Source of the DNA: Fidelibacterota bacterium
GTDB lineage: Bacteria > Fidelibacterota > Marinisomatia > Marinisomatales > TCS55
Direction of reading: 5' to 3'
NCBI GenBank assembly: GCA_030746535.1
Contig: JASLML010000008.1
Coordinates: forward strand, 1 to 45,097
Length of the DNA stretch: 45,097 nucleotides
Positions 1-12,274 of this stretch are shown here, piece by piece (position 1 is the first letter of the stretch; every line of letters begins with the position of its first letter). The notes under the pieces are model-generated. The model saw only the letters and a list, made by a program, of their open reading frames with translations. It searched no databases and was not told where the DNA came from. Made by a program: the position numbers and the translations under genes.

Positions 1-3000
1 TTGAGGCCACCGGAGCAACAACACTCACCTATTCAATCATTGATGACGACACTTGGCTAAGCGGAGAAGGAAACCTGAACGAATATCCGGATTTTGCGGA
101 TGAAGGAAACGGCAATTTCAGCCTGAACTGGGGCTCACCCGCGATTGATACCGGCGATCCGACAACCTATGATACTGACGGCTCCCGCGCGGACATGGGC
201 GCCCTGCCTTACAGCGGCGGCGTTCCGGATATTTCCACGGACGATGCACTCGATTTCGGCGACGTGCTGATGGGCGATACAGGCACGGAATCATTTACGA
301 TACACAATCTTGGAACGGTGGCCCTATTTGTGGATTCCATTACGATCGATAATGCAGCATTCTCGCTTTCGGAATCATCCAGCCGTCCGGAATTCGCTTT
401 GGAAGCGGATAAAGGATTGCCGGGGCGGAAAGGCAGAACAAGCCTGATTTGGACAGCAGGAACGATCGACCCCGGTGACAGTGTGGAGATAGCGGTTGAT
501 TTCTCCAGTGAAGATTTAGGCATGCAGACAGGAACCATTACGGTGCATTCTGATGATCCGGACGGCGATGATTCGTCAAGCCTATCCGGCACCATGGTGG
601 CGCCGATAGCATCGCTTCCGGCAAACTCGATAACGGCGGTCACCTATATTCCGCAGAATACATCTTTCAGCTTTGCGCTGGACAATCTCGGCGATGCTGA
701 ATTGGATTGGTCTTTGGAAATTGATGCGGATTATTTCGGCTTTATCTGGATGGACGCGGCGGAGACATCCGGACAGGTTTCCGCAGATTCTTCTGTTGAA
801 ATTTCGGTCAATATCCAGAATACGGAAAATCTCGATGCCGGCGGATATAACGGTGCAATATATTTGAGCACGAATACACTCGTGGACGGCGATGTACCGG
901 ACGAGCCTCAGCTATCCGATACGATTGACGTCTTCTTGAACCTTCTCGCGGACAGCAGCCAGTATACGGTTGCCGAAGCGGATATTCCTTCCGGCAACGC
1001 ACCGCCGGTTGAAGTGACGGACAGCGACGGCAATCCTGTCGGCGTTCTATTGGATTTCATCAATTCAGGCGGCGGAACGGTCACCGTAACGAGGATCGAC
1101 GCATCACCGCCGGTAGATACCACTACGCCGTATACAGACCCGGACGCCACGATCACGGACCCGGCTTACAACCCGTTCTATTTTGAAATTTCCACGGACA
1201 TTACCGGCGCGTTTGCCGTGGACATCGGCTTTAATTACGGCACCATTCCCGGCATCCAGAATCCGGATTCGCTCAGGATGGGAAGGCGCGTCAGCAATGC
1301 CGGCACCAGCGTCATCCTGGATATTGTATCAGCAGCGAACACAGAAATAAATGTTTCCGATTCATCCATTGTGATCCAGAACCAAACAGGATTCAGCCAG
1401 TGGGTTATGCTCTCAAACGCAAGCGCAAACTCATTTGCAGATAACCAGGGCCCGGCGATTTCAAACATTTCGCTGTCTCCGTCTGCACCGGCAGAAACGG
1501 ATGATATTACTATTACCGCCGATCTGTCGGATGTTTCCGGCGTAAACAGCGCAACCCTGTATTTTGCCAAGGCAAGCGAATGGGCGTTTTCCAATGTCGG
1601 CATGACTGTTGTCACCGGACAGGCAAGTGCCGCCATTCCGGGCGCAAATGTAACGATGGACGGTTTAGTGTTCTACGTAACTGCGGACGATGCGCTGAGC
1701 AATGCGAGCACAAGCGACACCTCATATGTAGAAGTATCTATAGCGGACGGATCGCTTACGACCAATTCGGTCAATTCAAGTGCGCATGCTTCCGGAATTC
1801 CGATTGATAAATGGCGTATCATCGGACCGCCTGCTGTTCTTGCAGACAATAATTTAACAAGCAATATCGGCGATGAGCTCGGTACGCAAAGCGATGATGT
1901 GTGGCGCATGTTCAGCTACAATGCGAACACACAGGCCTACGCGGAGAAGCCGACAACCTTTGCGGCGGCATCCTCGTACTGGCTCTACCAGCGCGTATCG
2001 GATAATCTGCATTTTGCGCTCGGCGCAGCTTCCACCGGCGATCTGGAAGGAACATCCATTACGCTTGTTCCGGGATGGACTTTCATCAGTTCGCCCTATC
2101 CGTTCCCGGTGGATATTGATCTTTCGCAGATAGATTTTTACGGTCCGATCACGTACGGTGAAGGTGCGGAAGACTGGTCCGGAGTTGTTACCACGTTAAA
2201 ACCGTGGGGCGGATATGCGGTGTACAACAGGAACAGCGCAAATGCCACAATCACGATTCTTCCCGATGATCCTTCATCGAGCTTGATTGCGGCAAAAGCA
2301 GAAGAGGAAAACGGTTGGATTTTGAACCTGAAAGCGCAGTCGGGAGACTATGCGGACAGGAACAACCGCCTCGGCGCGCTGGAATCAGCAGAAGACGGAC
2401 TGGATCATCACGATAACCCGGCGCTCGTTCCACCCGGTAGGCACATTTTTATGACTTACACCAATCCGGCGTGGGGCGAAGGCATTGTCCTGACGTCCGA
2501 TGTCAGAAGAAATGTGTCAGACGAAATTCACATGTGGGATATTGATCTCAGAGCAAACGGAATTAATGACCCGATCGAAATTACATGGGAAATGGAACAG
2601 CCGATGGAAGCGGGAATGGGAATCAGATTGATTGATCTAAGGACGCAAACCGTTGTCAATCCGCTTACGGATGCAAAGCTGACTGTTGAACAGGTGCGGA
2701 AAGAATTCCCTGTCCACCTGAAAGCGGTAGCCGGTCCGGAAGCTCAGGTAGAGTCGGCGGTAGAGCAGCTGCTTGCATCGCTTCCGCAGTCATTTACGCT
2801 GAAACAGAATTACCCGAATCCGTTCAATGCAAATACGATGATTCGCTTTGGATTGCCGGAACCGGCAAATGTGAGGCTTACGATTGTGAATTTGTTGGGA
2901 CAGGAAATAGCTGAGATCACAAGTGGGTGGTACGATTTGGGATTCCATGAAGTGCGGTGGAACGGAATGACACTTTCGAATGAACCGGCGGCTTCCGGTG

Positions 3001-3065
3001 TATATTTCTCTGTGCTAACGAATGGCGAAGCGGTGGATGTGAAAAAGCTGATCCTGATGAAATAG
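1..3065 (+). CDS. T9SS-sorted multidomain surface protein, 5' partial
   Basis: The reading frame is open from base 3, so the gene enters from outside the window; the internal ATG at 195 is not its start. About 1020 residues are visible. The first ~75 residues (ending SPAIDTGDP...DMGALPY) look like the last turns of a right-handed parallel beta-helix. A choice-of-anchor/ASPM-like beta domain follows (about 228-600: LDFGDVLMGDTGTESFTI), then a second Ig-like or BACON-like stretch. From about 1797 comes a region shared with the giant protein at 19930-26163 (KWRIIGPP, ELGTQSDDVWRMFSYN, LVPGWTFISSPYPFP). The end (about 2780-3065) is a type IX secretion C-terminal sorting domain with QNYPNPFN, LLGQEI and GVYFSVL and a final KKLILMK. 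I infer export through T9SS and display on or release from the surface. Ligand and enzymatic role are unknown. A terminator follows. Confidence 0.9.
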   Translation, partial: EATGATTLTYSIIDDDTWLSGEGNLNEYPDFADEGNGNFSLNWGSPAIDTGDPTTYDTDGSRADMGALPYSGGVPDISTDDALDFGDVLMGDTGTESFTIHNLGTVALFVDSITIDNAAFSLSESSSRPEFALEADKGLPGRKGRTSLIWTAGTIDPGDSVEIAVDFSSEDLGMQTGTITVHSDDPDGDDSSSLSGTMVAPIASLPANSITAVTYIPQNTSFSFALDNLGDAELDWSLEIDADYFGFIWMDAAETSGQVSADSSVEISVNIQNTENLDAGGYNGAIYLSTNTLVDGDVPDEPQLSDTIDVFLNLLADSSQYTVAEADIPSGNAPPVEVTDSDGNPVGVLLDFINSGGGTVTVTRIDASPPVDTTTPYTDPDATITDPAYNPFYFEISTDITGAFAVDIGFNYGTIPGIQNPDSLRMGRRVSNAGTSVILDIVSAANTEINVSDSSIVIQNQTGFSQWVMLSNASANSFADNQGPAISNISLSPSAPAETDDITITADLSDVSGVNSATLYFAKASEWAFSNVGMTVVTGQASAAIPGANVTMDGLVFYVTADDALSNASTSDTSYVEVSIADGSLTTNSVNSSAHASGIPIDKWRIIGPPAVLADNNLTSNIGDELGTQSDDVWRMFSYNANTQAYAEKPTTFAAASSYWLYQRVSDNLHFALGAASTGDLEGTSITLVPGWTFISSPYPFPVDIDLSQIDFYGPITYGEGAEDWSGVVTTLKPWGGYAVYNRNSANATITILPDDPSSSLIAAKAEEENGWILNLKAQSGDYADRNNRLGALESAEDGLDHHDNPALVPPGRHIFMTYTNPAWGEGIVLTSDVRRNVSDEIHMWDIDLRANGINDPIEITWEMEQPMEAGMGIRLIDLRTQTVVNPLTDAKLTVEQVRKEFPVHLKAVAGPEAQVESAVEQLLASLPQSFTLKQNYPNPFNANTMIRFGLPEPANVRLTIVNLLGQEIAEITSGWYDLGFHEVRWNGMTLSNEPAASGVYFSVLTNGEAVDVKKLILMK

Positions 3066-3090
3066 ATCAGCTAATAAATTAACTTTAATA

Positions 3091-3118
3091 GGGCGGGACT
3101 GATTTACCGCCCTTTTTT
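3091..3118 (+). terminator. Rho-independent terminator after the T9SS protein
   Basis: GGGCGG (3091-3096) pairs with CCGCCC (3107-3112) across a 10-base loop and is followed by six T. It lies 25 bases after the stop codon of the upstream gene. Confidence 0.85.
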
Positions 3119-3169
3119 GTATCAATAAATTGTTGTGTAGCAGACTTGCTTTGCTGAATTTCTTTATCT

Positions 3170-4369
3170 ATGAACAATTATTTTCAACGCGTTGCACTAA
3201 GCCTGCTGCTTTCCGCTGTATCCGCACAGAACAGTGATGCCTATGTTTTGATGATTTCAATGGATGGTTTTCGGGCCGATTATTTGGACCGAACGTATAC
3301 ACCAAACTTTGATAAACTTGCGAACAGAGGTGTAAAGGCAGAAAGCTTAAGGCCGGTTTTTATTTCCAAGACATTTCCCAATCATTACAGCCTGGCCACC
3401 GGGATGTACCCCGAAAACCATGGTCTTATTGCTAACTCATTTTATGCTCCTGATCTTCAAGAACGCTATTCAATGCGTGATAGATCTAAAGTTGAAGACG
3501 GAAGATTTTATGCGGGCGAACCTATCTGGATAACCGCTGAAAAGCAGGGTCTTAAAGCAGCATCCTTTTATTGGGTTGGATCGGAAGCACAAGGATTAAG
3601 ACCTTCTATCTGGAAACGCTACGACCAAGGTGTGCCGTTTGATGCCAGAGTCGATTCTGTGATCTCATGGTTTTCCCTGCCGCCACCAAGCAGACCCAAC
3701 TTAGTGCTGCTGTATTTCCATGAGCCGGACTGGACCGGGCATGCAGAGGGCCCGAACGGATGGAAAACACTGAAGAAAGTACGCGATATGGATGCATTGC
3801 TGGGGAGGATCTTATCAAAAACCAGCAAACTGGATATTGCTCAAAATCTGAACATTATTGTTACAAGCGACCACGGAATGATGGAGGTTGATTCTGAAAA
3901 GTTGATTGATCTTTCCGCTTATGCTGATTTTTCAGATGTCAGATTTGAAGGGTCTGGCCCCACTGTCGCAATATCTTCTGACTCTGAGGAAAGATTGGGT
4001 GAAGTTTATGAATCACTTACAACAGTACCGCATTGCAACGTTTATTATAGACAAGATATCCCTGACCGCTGGCATTATAAGAATCATGACCGCATTGGTG
4101 ATATATTGGTGGTTGCCGATAAAGGTTGGTGGCTTAGTGCATTGTCTCATGGCAGCTTCCTTCCAAAAGGTATGCACGGCTACGACAATGATTTGCAAAG
4201 TATGCACGCAATATTTATTGCCGACGGCCCAGCATTTAAAGATGGTTATCTTCGCGGTATCTTTGACAATATTCATGTGTATCCGCTGGTGGCCCACATT
4301 CTAGATCTGGCCCCCTACCCGGGAATTGACGGTGATCTGGACGCCGTTCGGGACCTGTTAAGAGATTGA
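3170..4369 (+). CDS. Secreted nucleotide pyrophosphatase/phosphodiesterase (ENPP-like)
   Basis: This is a 399-residue member of the type I phosphodiesterase/nucleotide pyrophosphatase branch of the alkaline phosphatase superfamily. A short signal peptide ends near SAVSAQ (residues 15-20). The two-zinc site is complete: D32 in SMDGFRADY, nucleophile T68 in SKTFPNHYS with N71, then Asp/His in HEPDWTGH, Asp-His in TSDHGM, and His in GMHGYDN. Eukaryotic ENPP enzymes share this core and length and hydrolyse nucleotide or lipid phosphodiesters. The substrate here cannot be read from sequence. The start is the ATG at 3170, directly before the signal peptide; no strong Shine-Dalgarno is visible. Its TGA ends at 4369, and the convergent gene's stop begins at 4370. 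Confidence 0.9.
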   Translation: MNNYFQRVALSLLLSAVSAQNSDAYVLMISMDGFRADYLDRTYTPNFDKLANRGVKAESLRPVFISKTFPNHYSLATGMYPENHGLIANSFYAPDLQERYSMRDRSKVEDGRFYAGEPIWITAEKQGLKAASFYWVGSEAQGLRPSIWKRYDQGVPFDARVDSVISWFSLPPPSRPNLVLLYFHEPDWTGHAEGPNGWKTLKKVRDMDALLGRILSKTSKLDIAQNLNIIVTSDHGMMEVDSEKLIDLSAYADFSDVRFEGSGPTVAISSDSEERLGEVYESLTTVPHCNVYYRQDIPDRWHYKNHDRIGDILVVADKGWWLSALSHGSFLPKGMHGYDNDLQSMHAIFIADGPAFKDGYLRGIFDNIHVYPLVAHILDLAPYPGIDGDLDAVRDLLRD

Positions 4370-5806
4370 CTAAAAACTATAAAATCTAAGTCCGACTGAG
4401 AATATCAGCCCTTCGGCAGTTACAGTCGGATTGGGCCCGATGCTGGGATCCCATTTGCCGGAGTAGGTTTTAGTTTCTTCGCTCTCATCATCAGTATTTT
4501 CTGTGTATTGCCAGTTTTTTCCGCCGGTACTGGCGAGCACCCAATCCGCGGCAATCATCAAATCCACCTTTTTTGTCATCATAAATGAAGTGTGCAGCCC
4601 AACCATGGGGTAGAACATTCCTGCCGTAACGCTGTTATCCTCGTCATCATGCCGAAATACCACTTTCCCTTCCAGCGATACGACACCGGCGGCTCGAAAC
4701 CGTGATGTATGAATTATATTAGCGTGGAAACCGCCGCCGATTCCAAAGGTCAGGTCAAGATTACCACGGCTGTCTTCGATATTTCCAAGCCCGATATTCA
4801 TGAATCCGCCAAATCTGCGGAGCGGACGAACGAATCCGACAAATTCCATATCAAAATCACCGGATGTTTGCCCATAATCCATTTTGAATCCGATGCCATT
4901 GAGAAAAGCCATGCGTTCAAGAGCTTCAAATCCGGGCTCGATACGCCCCCATTTTCTTAATACAACTGCTCTGCTTGCATCACCGCTGACATCCACTACC
5001 TGAACCATGCCGACCGGCCTTCCGGGAACTGTGATATCTCTTCCGCGAATGGTGCGCTTTCGCCCAAGGCTGCTTATTTCGTATACGGTTCCGGCTTCAA
5101 TGCCCATATCAGCGCCAAGAAACAGAAGTACATTGTCTCCATCGACTTCAAGCACCTCGGAGGTGAGGAGAAACATTTTTCTGAGTTCTCTTTTGATTGA
5201 TCTCCGTACAATGTTCATTGCTGCGGTAAGCGATTTTCCGCGGTTCCCTCCGGTATGCTCAGCATTGATAAAGGCTGAATTGAGGGTCTGCCCCGATTCA
5301 AGATCCAGTTTTGAAATGGTAAAATTGATGACTGTCTGCATATTGTTTGCGTGCGGTTCTTCATCCGGTTTCTCAGATGAAGCCTCGGCAATCGCAATGA
5401 CCGCATCAAAAAAGTTTGCGCCTTTTTCTTTCTTTTCTTTTTTGTCTTCCGGAGGAACGCCCTTTTGGCTGTAATGCGTCATGGTTACTTTAAGCGCTTC
5501 CCGGGCACCCGATAAATTTCCAACTGTGACCAAATCTGAGTCCTTAATAATGCCCGTCATTTGCAGCGCCTGCTCATCAAGAATAGATACCAGCTGGCTC
5601 CGGTCCATAATGATGTAGCGTTTCATTCCCGAGGCTTGTTCCGCCAAAATTGCTGTTATTTTATTAACGGGCGCTTTTGGATTATCAGTGTATTCGGAAG
5701 GAAGGATGAGCAGCTTTTGGCGCTCTTCGGTAATATCCGCAGCAACCTCATTCTGTGCGTGCGCAATTGAAATGAGAATCAGGAGAAAGAAAGTTATTCG
5801 TTTCAT
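4370..5806 (-). CDS. CsgG-like protein with C-terminal beta-barrel-like region
   Basis: This is a 478-residue protein with a clear signal peptide (MKRITFFLLILISIAHAQ). Residues ~25-220 resemble the CsgG/LpoB-type periplasmic fold: ILPSEYTDNP, then YIIMDRSQLVSILDEQALQMTG, the family's typical 'DRSQL..IL.EQ..Q.SG' stretch. A Lys/Glu-rich insert (PEDKKEKKEKG) and a small beta domain follow (VLEVDGDNVLLFLGADMGIEAGTVYEI, about 215-290). That domain resembles the FlgT C-terminal fold, which often occurs with CsgG-like modules. The last ~180 residues alternate polar and hydrophobic residues and end GLRFYSF with a terminal Phe, as outer-membrane barrels do. I infer an envelope protein with a periplasmic CsgG-like part anchored by a barrel. 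The gene lies 48 bases downstream of the barrel gene at 5855. Confidence 0.7.
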   Translation of the reverse strand: MKRITFFLLILISIAHAQNEVAADITEERQKLLILPSEYTDNPKAPVNKITAILAEQASGMKRYIIMDRSQLVSILDEQALQMTGIIKDSDLVTVGNLSGAREALKVTMTHYSQKGVPPEDKKEKKEKGANFFDAVIAIAEASSEKPDEEPHANNMQTVINFTISKLDLESGQTLNSAFINAEHTGGNRGKSLTAAMNIVRRSIKRELRKMFLLTSEVLEVDGDNVLLFLGADMGIEAGTVYEISSLGRKRTIRGRDITVPGRPVGMVQVVDVSGDASRAVVLRKWGRIEPGFEALERMAFLNGIGFKMDYGQTSGDFDMEFVGFVRPLRRFGGFMNIGLGNIEDSRGNLDLTFGIGGGFHANIIHTSRFRAAGVVSLEGKVVFRHDDEDNSVTAGMFYPMVGLHTSFMMTKKVDLMIAADWVLASTGGKNWQYTENTDDESEETKTYSGKWDPSIGPNPTVTAEGLIFSVGLRFYSF

Positions 5807-5854
5807 AAAAGAGTCAAATTTAGGTTAGGTATTGTTATGCAGAGTTGATGAATA

Positions 5855-6562
5855 TCACAAGGCCCAGTTTAAGGTTCCCTTCCAACCAAGCGAAAGAGAA
5901 AATGAAACATCGCCTGATTGCGATCCTGTATGGTACCATTCCTTTTCTGCACCGGCTATCGCACGGAAGCTCTTCCCGATCGGAACCGCAAATTCACATT
6001 CTATGAGCGTTCTGGAGAGGTCGGAATCTTTTGTATCGCCAACTTGCATAAACGTTTCCACTTCAATTGATCCGGAAGCGAATGGAAAATCGTGGTCCCA
6101 AAAAATCCCTGCTTTTCCGTATGACGTTTTTTCCGAAGTGTTTAAATAATCCGATACATCGGCGGCGTAGCCTACTTCCGCATTGATGTGTCCGCTGCCG
6201 TAGGATGTTAAGAAAATACCGATACCCTGATTTACGTGGTACTGGAGGTTAAGCCCGGTTCGGGTATTCTGTCTGTATGCAAAGGTAGAAAATGCATATG
6301 CTTCTTCGAAAGAATGATATTTTCGGCTGGTTTTATACCTGAGATAGGCGAAAGAGTTATTGCCGCCCATTTCCATTCCCCACAGCCTGAGGTCCCGAAA
6401 AGTAAATTCGCTGGTGCGTTTCAGCCTGTAATAAAGAGAAAATCCAGAGTTTGCACCGGATCCAACTCCGCCGCCTCTGGCATACTGTTTCCATGAGATA
6501 TTGGAATCCTGATGTCCGTATAGTATGGACATCATCACGGCGATGCAGGCAGCGCGCTTCAC
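5855..6562 (-). CDS. Predicted outer-membrane beta-barrel protein (DUF481-like)
   Basis: This 235-residue protein has an N-terminal hydrophobic signal (MKRAACIAVMMSILYG). The rest is a repeated pattern of amphipathic strands rich in Tyr, Phe and Gly (FSLYYRLKRTSEFTF, TGLNLQYHVNQGIGIFL), with a closing stretch VSFSLSLGWKGTLNWAL. This resembles the DUF481/YdiY salt-induced outer-membrane group, but I cannot assign the family firmly. Its start overlaps the end of the ABC-2 permease by 4 bases (ATGA), so the two are likely translationally coupled. That suggests the barrel acts with the exporter, perhaps as its outer-membrane part, or is only co-expressed with it. Confidence 0.65.
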   Translation of the reverse strand: MKRAACIAVMMSILYGHQDSNISWKQYARGGGVGSGANSGFSLYYRLKRTSEFTFRDLRLWGMEMGGNNSFAYLRYKTSRKYHSFEEAYAFSTFAYRQNTRTGLNLQYHVNQGIGIFLTSYGSGHINAEVGYAADVSDYLNTSEKTSYGKAGIFWDHDFPFASGSIEVETFMQVGDTKDSDLSRTLIECEFAVPIGKSFRAIAGAEKEWYHTGSQSGDVSFSLSLGWKGTLNWAL

Positions 6563-7332
6563 TGCTTTATCTTTTTCCCGCTTTTCATAAGCAGCACTGC
6601 TGCGAGCGTGAAGAGGCCTGTCATCAGCGCTGCCATAAAGAAACTGAGTTCCGGCGACGAGTCAGACACTCCGAGAATTGTATAGCGCATTCCGTTTATC
6701 ATATAGTAAATAGGATTGATAAAACTTAAGGATTGCGCCCATTCCGGCAGCATATGAATGGAATAAAAAATTCCACCGAGGAAACTGAGCGGCGTCAGAA
6801 AAAAATTCTGAAGCATTGCAAGATTATCCCATGATTCCGCAAGCTGGCCAAGCAAAAGCCCGAGGCTAGCAAATGCCCAGGAAACCATGAACACAAACAT
6901 GATCGTCAGCGGAATGTTATGAATCGGAAGATCAATGAGAAATACACCGAGTGCAACCACCAGAATCCCGTTAACAAATCCGCGCATGGTTCCGCCAATG
7001 ATGTAAGCAACCGATACTTCCAGGCTGGACAGTGGCGAGGTTAATATGTCTGGCAGCTGCTGCAGTAGCTTCATCTGAAGCATGGAGGAGGATGTATTGG
7101 CGGTAGAGTTTGTAATTGTATTCATCATCGCAAGCCCGGGAAGAATAAATAAGGTGTAGGGAACCGCTTCACCGTCAATGGCGATCTCCCGAATGCGGCG
7201 CTCCAGTGTGAAGCCGAAAATCATGATGTAGAGTCCGGATGAAATCAGCCCGGGAATAACGGTTTGCCGGTAGACAGAAAAAAATCGGCCGACTTCCCGT
7301 TTTGTCAGAGTCCAGAATCCTACCCAGTTCAT
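6559..7332 (-). CDS. ABC-2 type transporter permease
   Basis: This 257-residue polytopic protein has about six hydrophobic segments, for example VIPGLISSGLYIMIFGF and GFVNGILVVALGVFLI. It has the family's usual N-terminal amphipathic helix (FWTLTKREVGRFFSVYRQT). The late motif FLGGIFYSIHMLPEWAQSLSFINPIYYMING is typical of the DrrB/NodJ-type permeases that move lipids, polysaccharides or drugs. It overlaps the ATPase gene upstream and the barrel gene downstream by 4 bases each. With the ATPase at 7329 it should form an inner-membrane exporter. The substrate is not evident. Confidence 0.93.
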   Translation of the reverse strand: MNWVGFWTLTKREVGRFFSVYRQTVIPGLISSGLYIMIFGFTLERRIREIAIDGEAVPYTLFILPGLAMMNTITNSTANTSSSMLQMKLLQQLPDILTSPLSSLEVSVAYIIGGTMRGFVNGILVVALGVFLIDLPIHNIPLTIMFVFMVSWAFASLGLLLGQLAESWDNLAMLQNFFLTPLSFLGGIFYSIHMLPEWAQSLSFINPIYYMINGMRYTILGVSDSSPELSFFMAALMTGLFTLAAVLLMKSGKKIKQ

Positions 7333-8264
7333 TGTGATTCCTCATCGTGGATTCCTTTCCCTGTCAGAGATAGGAATACATCCTCAAGCGAGGACTGTTC
7401 CGTTTTTACGCTTTGGATATGGCAGCTTTCACCGGCAAGGATCGCGATAATTTCAGGAAGAGATTTTTCGGAATCCTGAACCGTAAAATGAAGCCGACCG
7501 TCTTCGTGCGTGTAGGAATAGTTGGATAGTTTTGGTTCAAGCTTGTCGTTCCATCCGGTAAAACGAATGGTTATTCCCGCCTTTCCCAGGCTTTGCGTCA
7601 GTTCCTTGGGAGAACCTTCTTTAATGATTTTCCCTTCGTGAATGATGGACACATTTTCGCAGAGCATTTCGGCTTCTTCAATATAGTGTGTGGTGAGGAG
7701 AATGGTTTTCCCTGCTTTGTGCAGTTCGCGGAAATAATCCCAAAGCTCGTGCCGGAGTTCCACGTCCACGCCGGCAGTTGGCTCATCAAGGATCAGAATT
7801 TTTGGATCGTGAATAAGTGCTTTCGCCAACTGAAACCGCCGCTTCATTCCACCGGAAAGCTGTCTTAATCTCGAATCTTTCTTTTCGGTCAATCCGAGCC
7901 GTTCGATCAATTCGTCCACGCGCGGTTTCGCATTTTGGGAAGAAATCCCAAAATAGCCGGCTTGGAAGTAGAGCAGCTTTTCGATCGGGAAGAACCAGTC
8001 CGAAGGCAGTTCCTGCGCCGCTGTTCCGATTTGCGCCCGTGTGAACCGGTAATCCCTTACGGTGTCCTTTCCGAATACTTCCGTTGTTCCGCCATTTTTG
8101 ATAACAAGCCCGGTGAGGATATTGATCGTGGTCGTTTTTCCGGCACCGTTTGGGCCGAGTAGTGCGTAGAATGCACCTTCCCCGATGGAAAGATCCACGC
8201 CCTTGAGAGCTTCCGTGCCGTTATAGGATTTTTGCAGGCCGCTGATATGTACGGCAGCTGTCAT
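7329..8264 (-). CDS. ABC transporter ATP-binding protein (DrrA-like)
   Basis: The 311-residue nucleotide-binding subunit has a Walker A (GPNGAGKTT, about 37-45), a signature motif LSGGMKRR, a Walker B LILDEPTAGVDVE and a switch His in LLTTHYIEEAE. After the ~215-residue ATPase core comes a C-terminal extension (about 220-311) like that of DrrA/CcmA-type subunits. It overlaps the permease gene downstream and the small gene upstream by 4 bases, so the three form a coupled unit. It drives the export performed by the permease. Confidence 0.96.
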   Translation of the reverse strand: MTAAVHISGLQKSYNGTEALKGVDLSIGEGAFYALLGPNGAGKTTTINILTGLVIKNGGTTEVFGKDTVRDYRFTRAQIGTAAQELPSDWFFPIEKLLYFQAGYFGISSQNAKPRVDELIERLGLTEKKDSRLRQLSGGMKRRFQLAKALIHDPKILILDEPTAGVDVELRHELWDYFRELHKAGKTILLTTHYIEEAEMLCENVSIIHEGKIIKEGSPKELTQSLGKAGITIRFTGWNDKLEPKLSNYSYTHEDGRLHFTVQDSEKSLPEIIAILAGESCHIQSVKTEQSSLEDVFLSLTGKGIHDEESQ

Positions 8265-8584
8265 GAATCGCTGATCGAAAATCCAATCTCTTTCGAAAAC
8301 GGGTTCGGGAAATCAAATCCTTCAACATCCGGAAAGTGCACCACGGAGGATATATATGGCCAAGGGATCAATACGGAAGCCTCCACTGTTTTGGATTCAT
8401 CTTCTTTGCTGCCTTCCTGCGGCGGAATGCTGATGCCGGGATGCAGCACCCAGACACCGAAATCATCGTAACCGCGAACTTTCGCGTACACTTTGCTCTG
8501 GTCAATGCCGAGTTCTTGAAGTGGCTCATGGTTGTCAAGTATGAGCAGGACAATGTCGTCCACAATTTCTGCCATTTTCATCAT
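8261..8584 (-). CDS. Small uncharacterised protein coupled to the ABC exporter
   Basis: This is a 107-residue acidic, soluble protein without signal peptide or membrane segment. I do not recognise a family. Visible features are an N-terminal helix (MAEIVDDIVLLILDNHEPLQELG), a central beta-like part with FGVWVLHPGISIPP, and a C-terminal stretch rich in Pro and Phe. The first residues resemble a small helical module rather than a catalytic domain. The 3' end overlaps the ATPase start by 4 bases (ATGA). The coding frame is supported by this coupling and by its fit between neighbours. A regulatory or accessory role for the exporter is only an inference from position. Confidence 0.65.
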   Translation of the reverse strand: MMKMAEIVDDIVLLILDNHEPLQELGIDQSKVYAKVRGYDDFGVWVLHPGISIPPQEGSKEDESKTVEASVLIPWPYISSVVHFPDVEGFDFPNPFSKEIGFSISDS

Positions 8585-8628
8585 GATTGGTTCCTTATTT
8601 AATTCAGGGGAATTTAGTGCGATACGGA

Positions 8629-12268
<3,640 letters not shown>

Positions 12269-12274
12269 GTGCGA

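Noticed and set aside
5007-5474. 155-residue frame opposite the CsgG/barrel gene
   Set aside because: It is antisense to a well supported gene with a signal peptide and has no leader or motif of its own.
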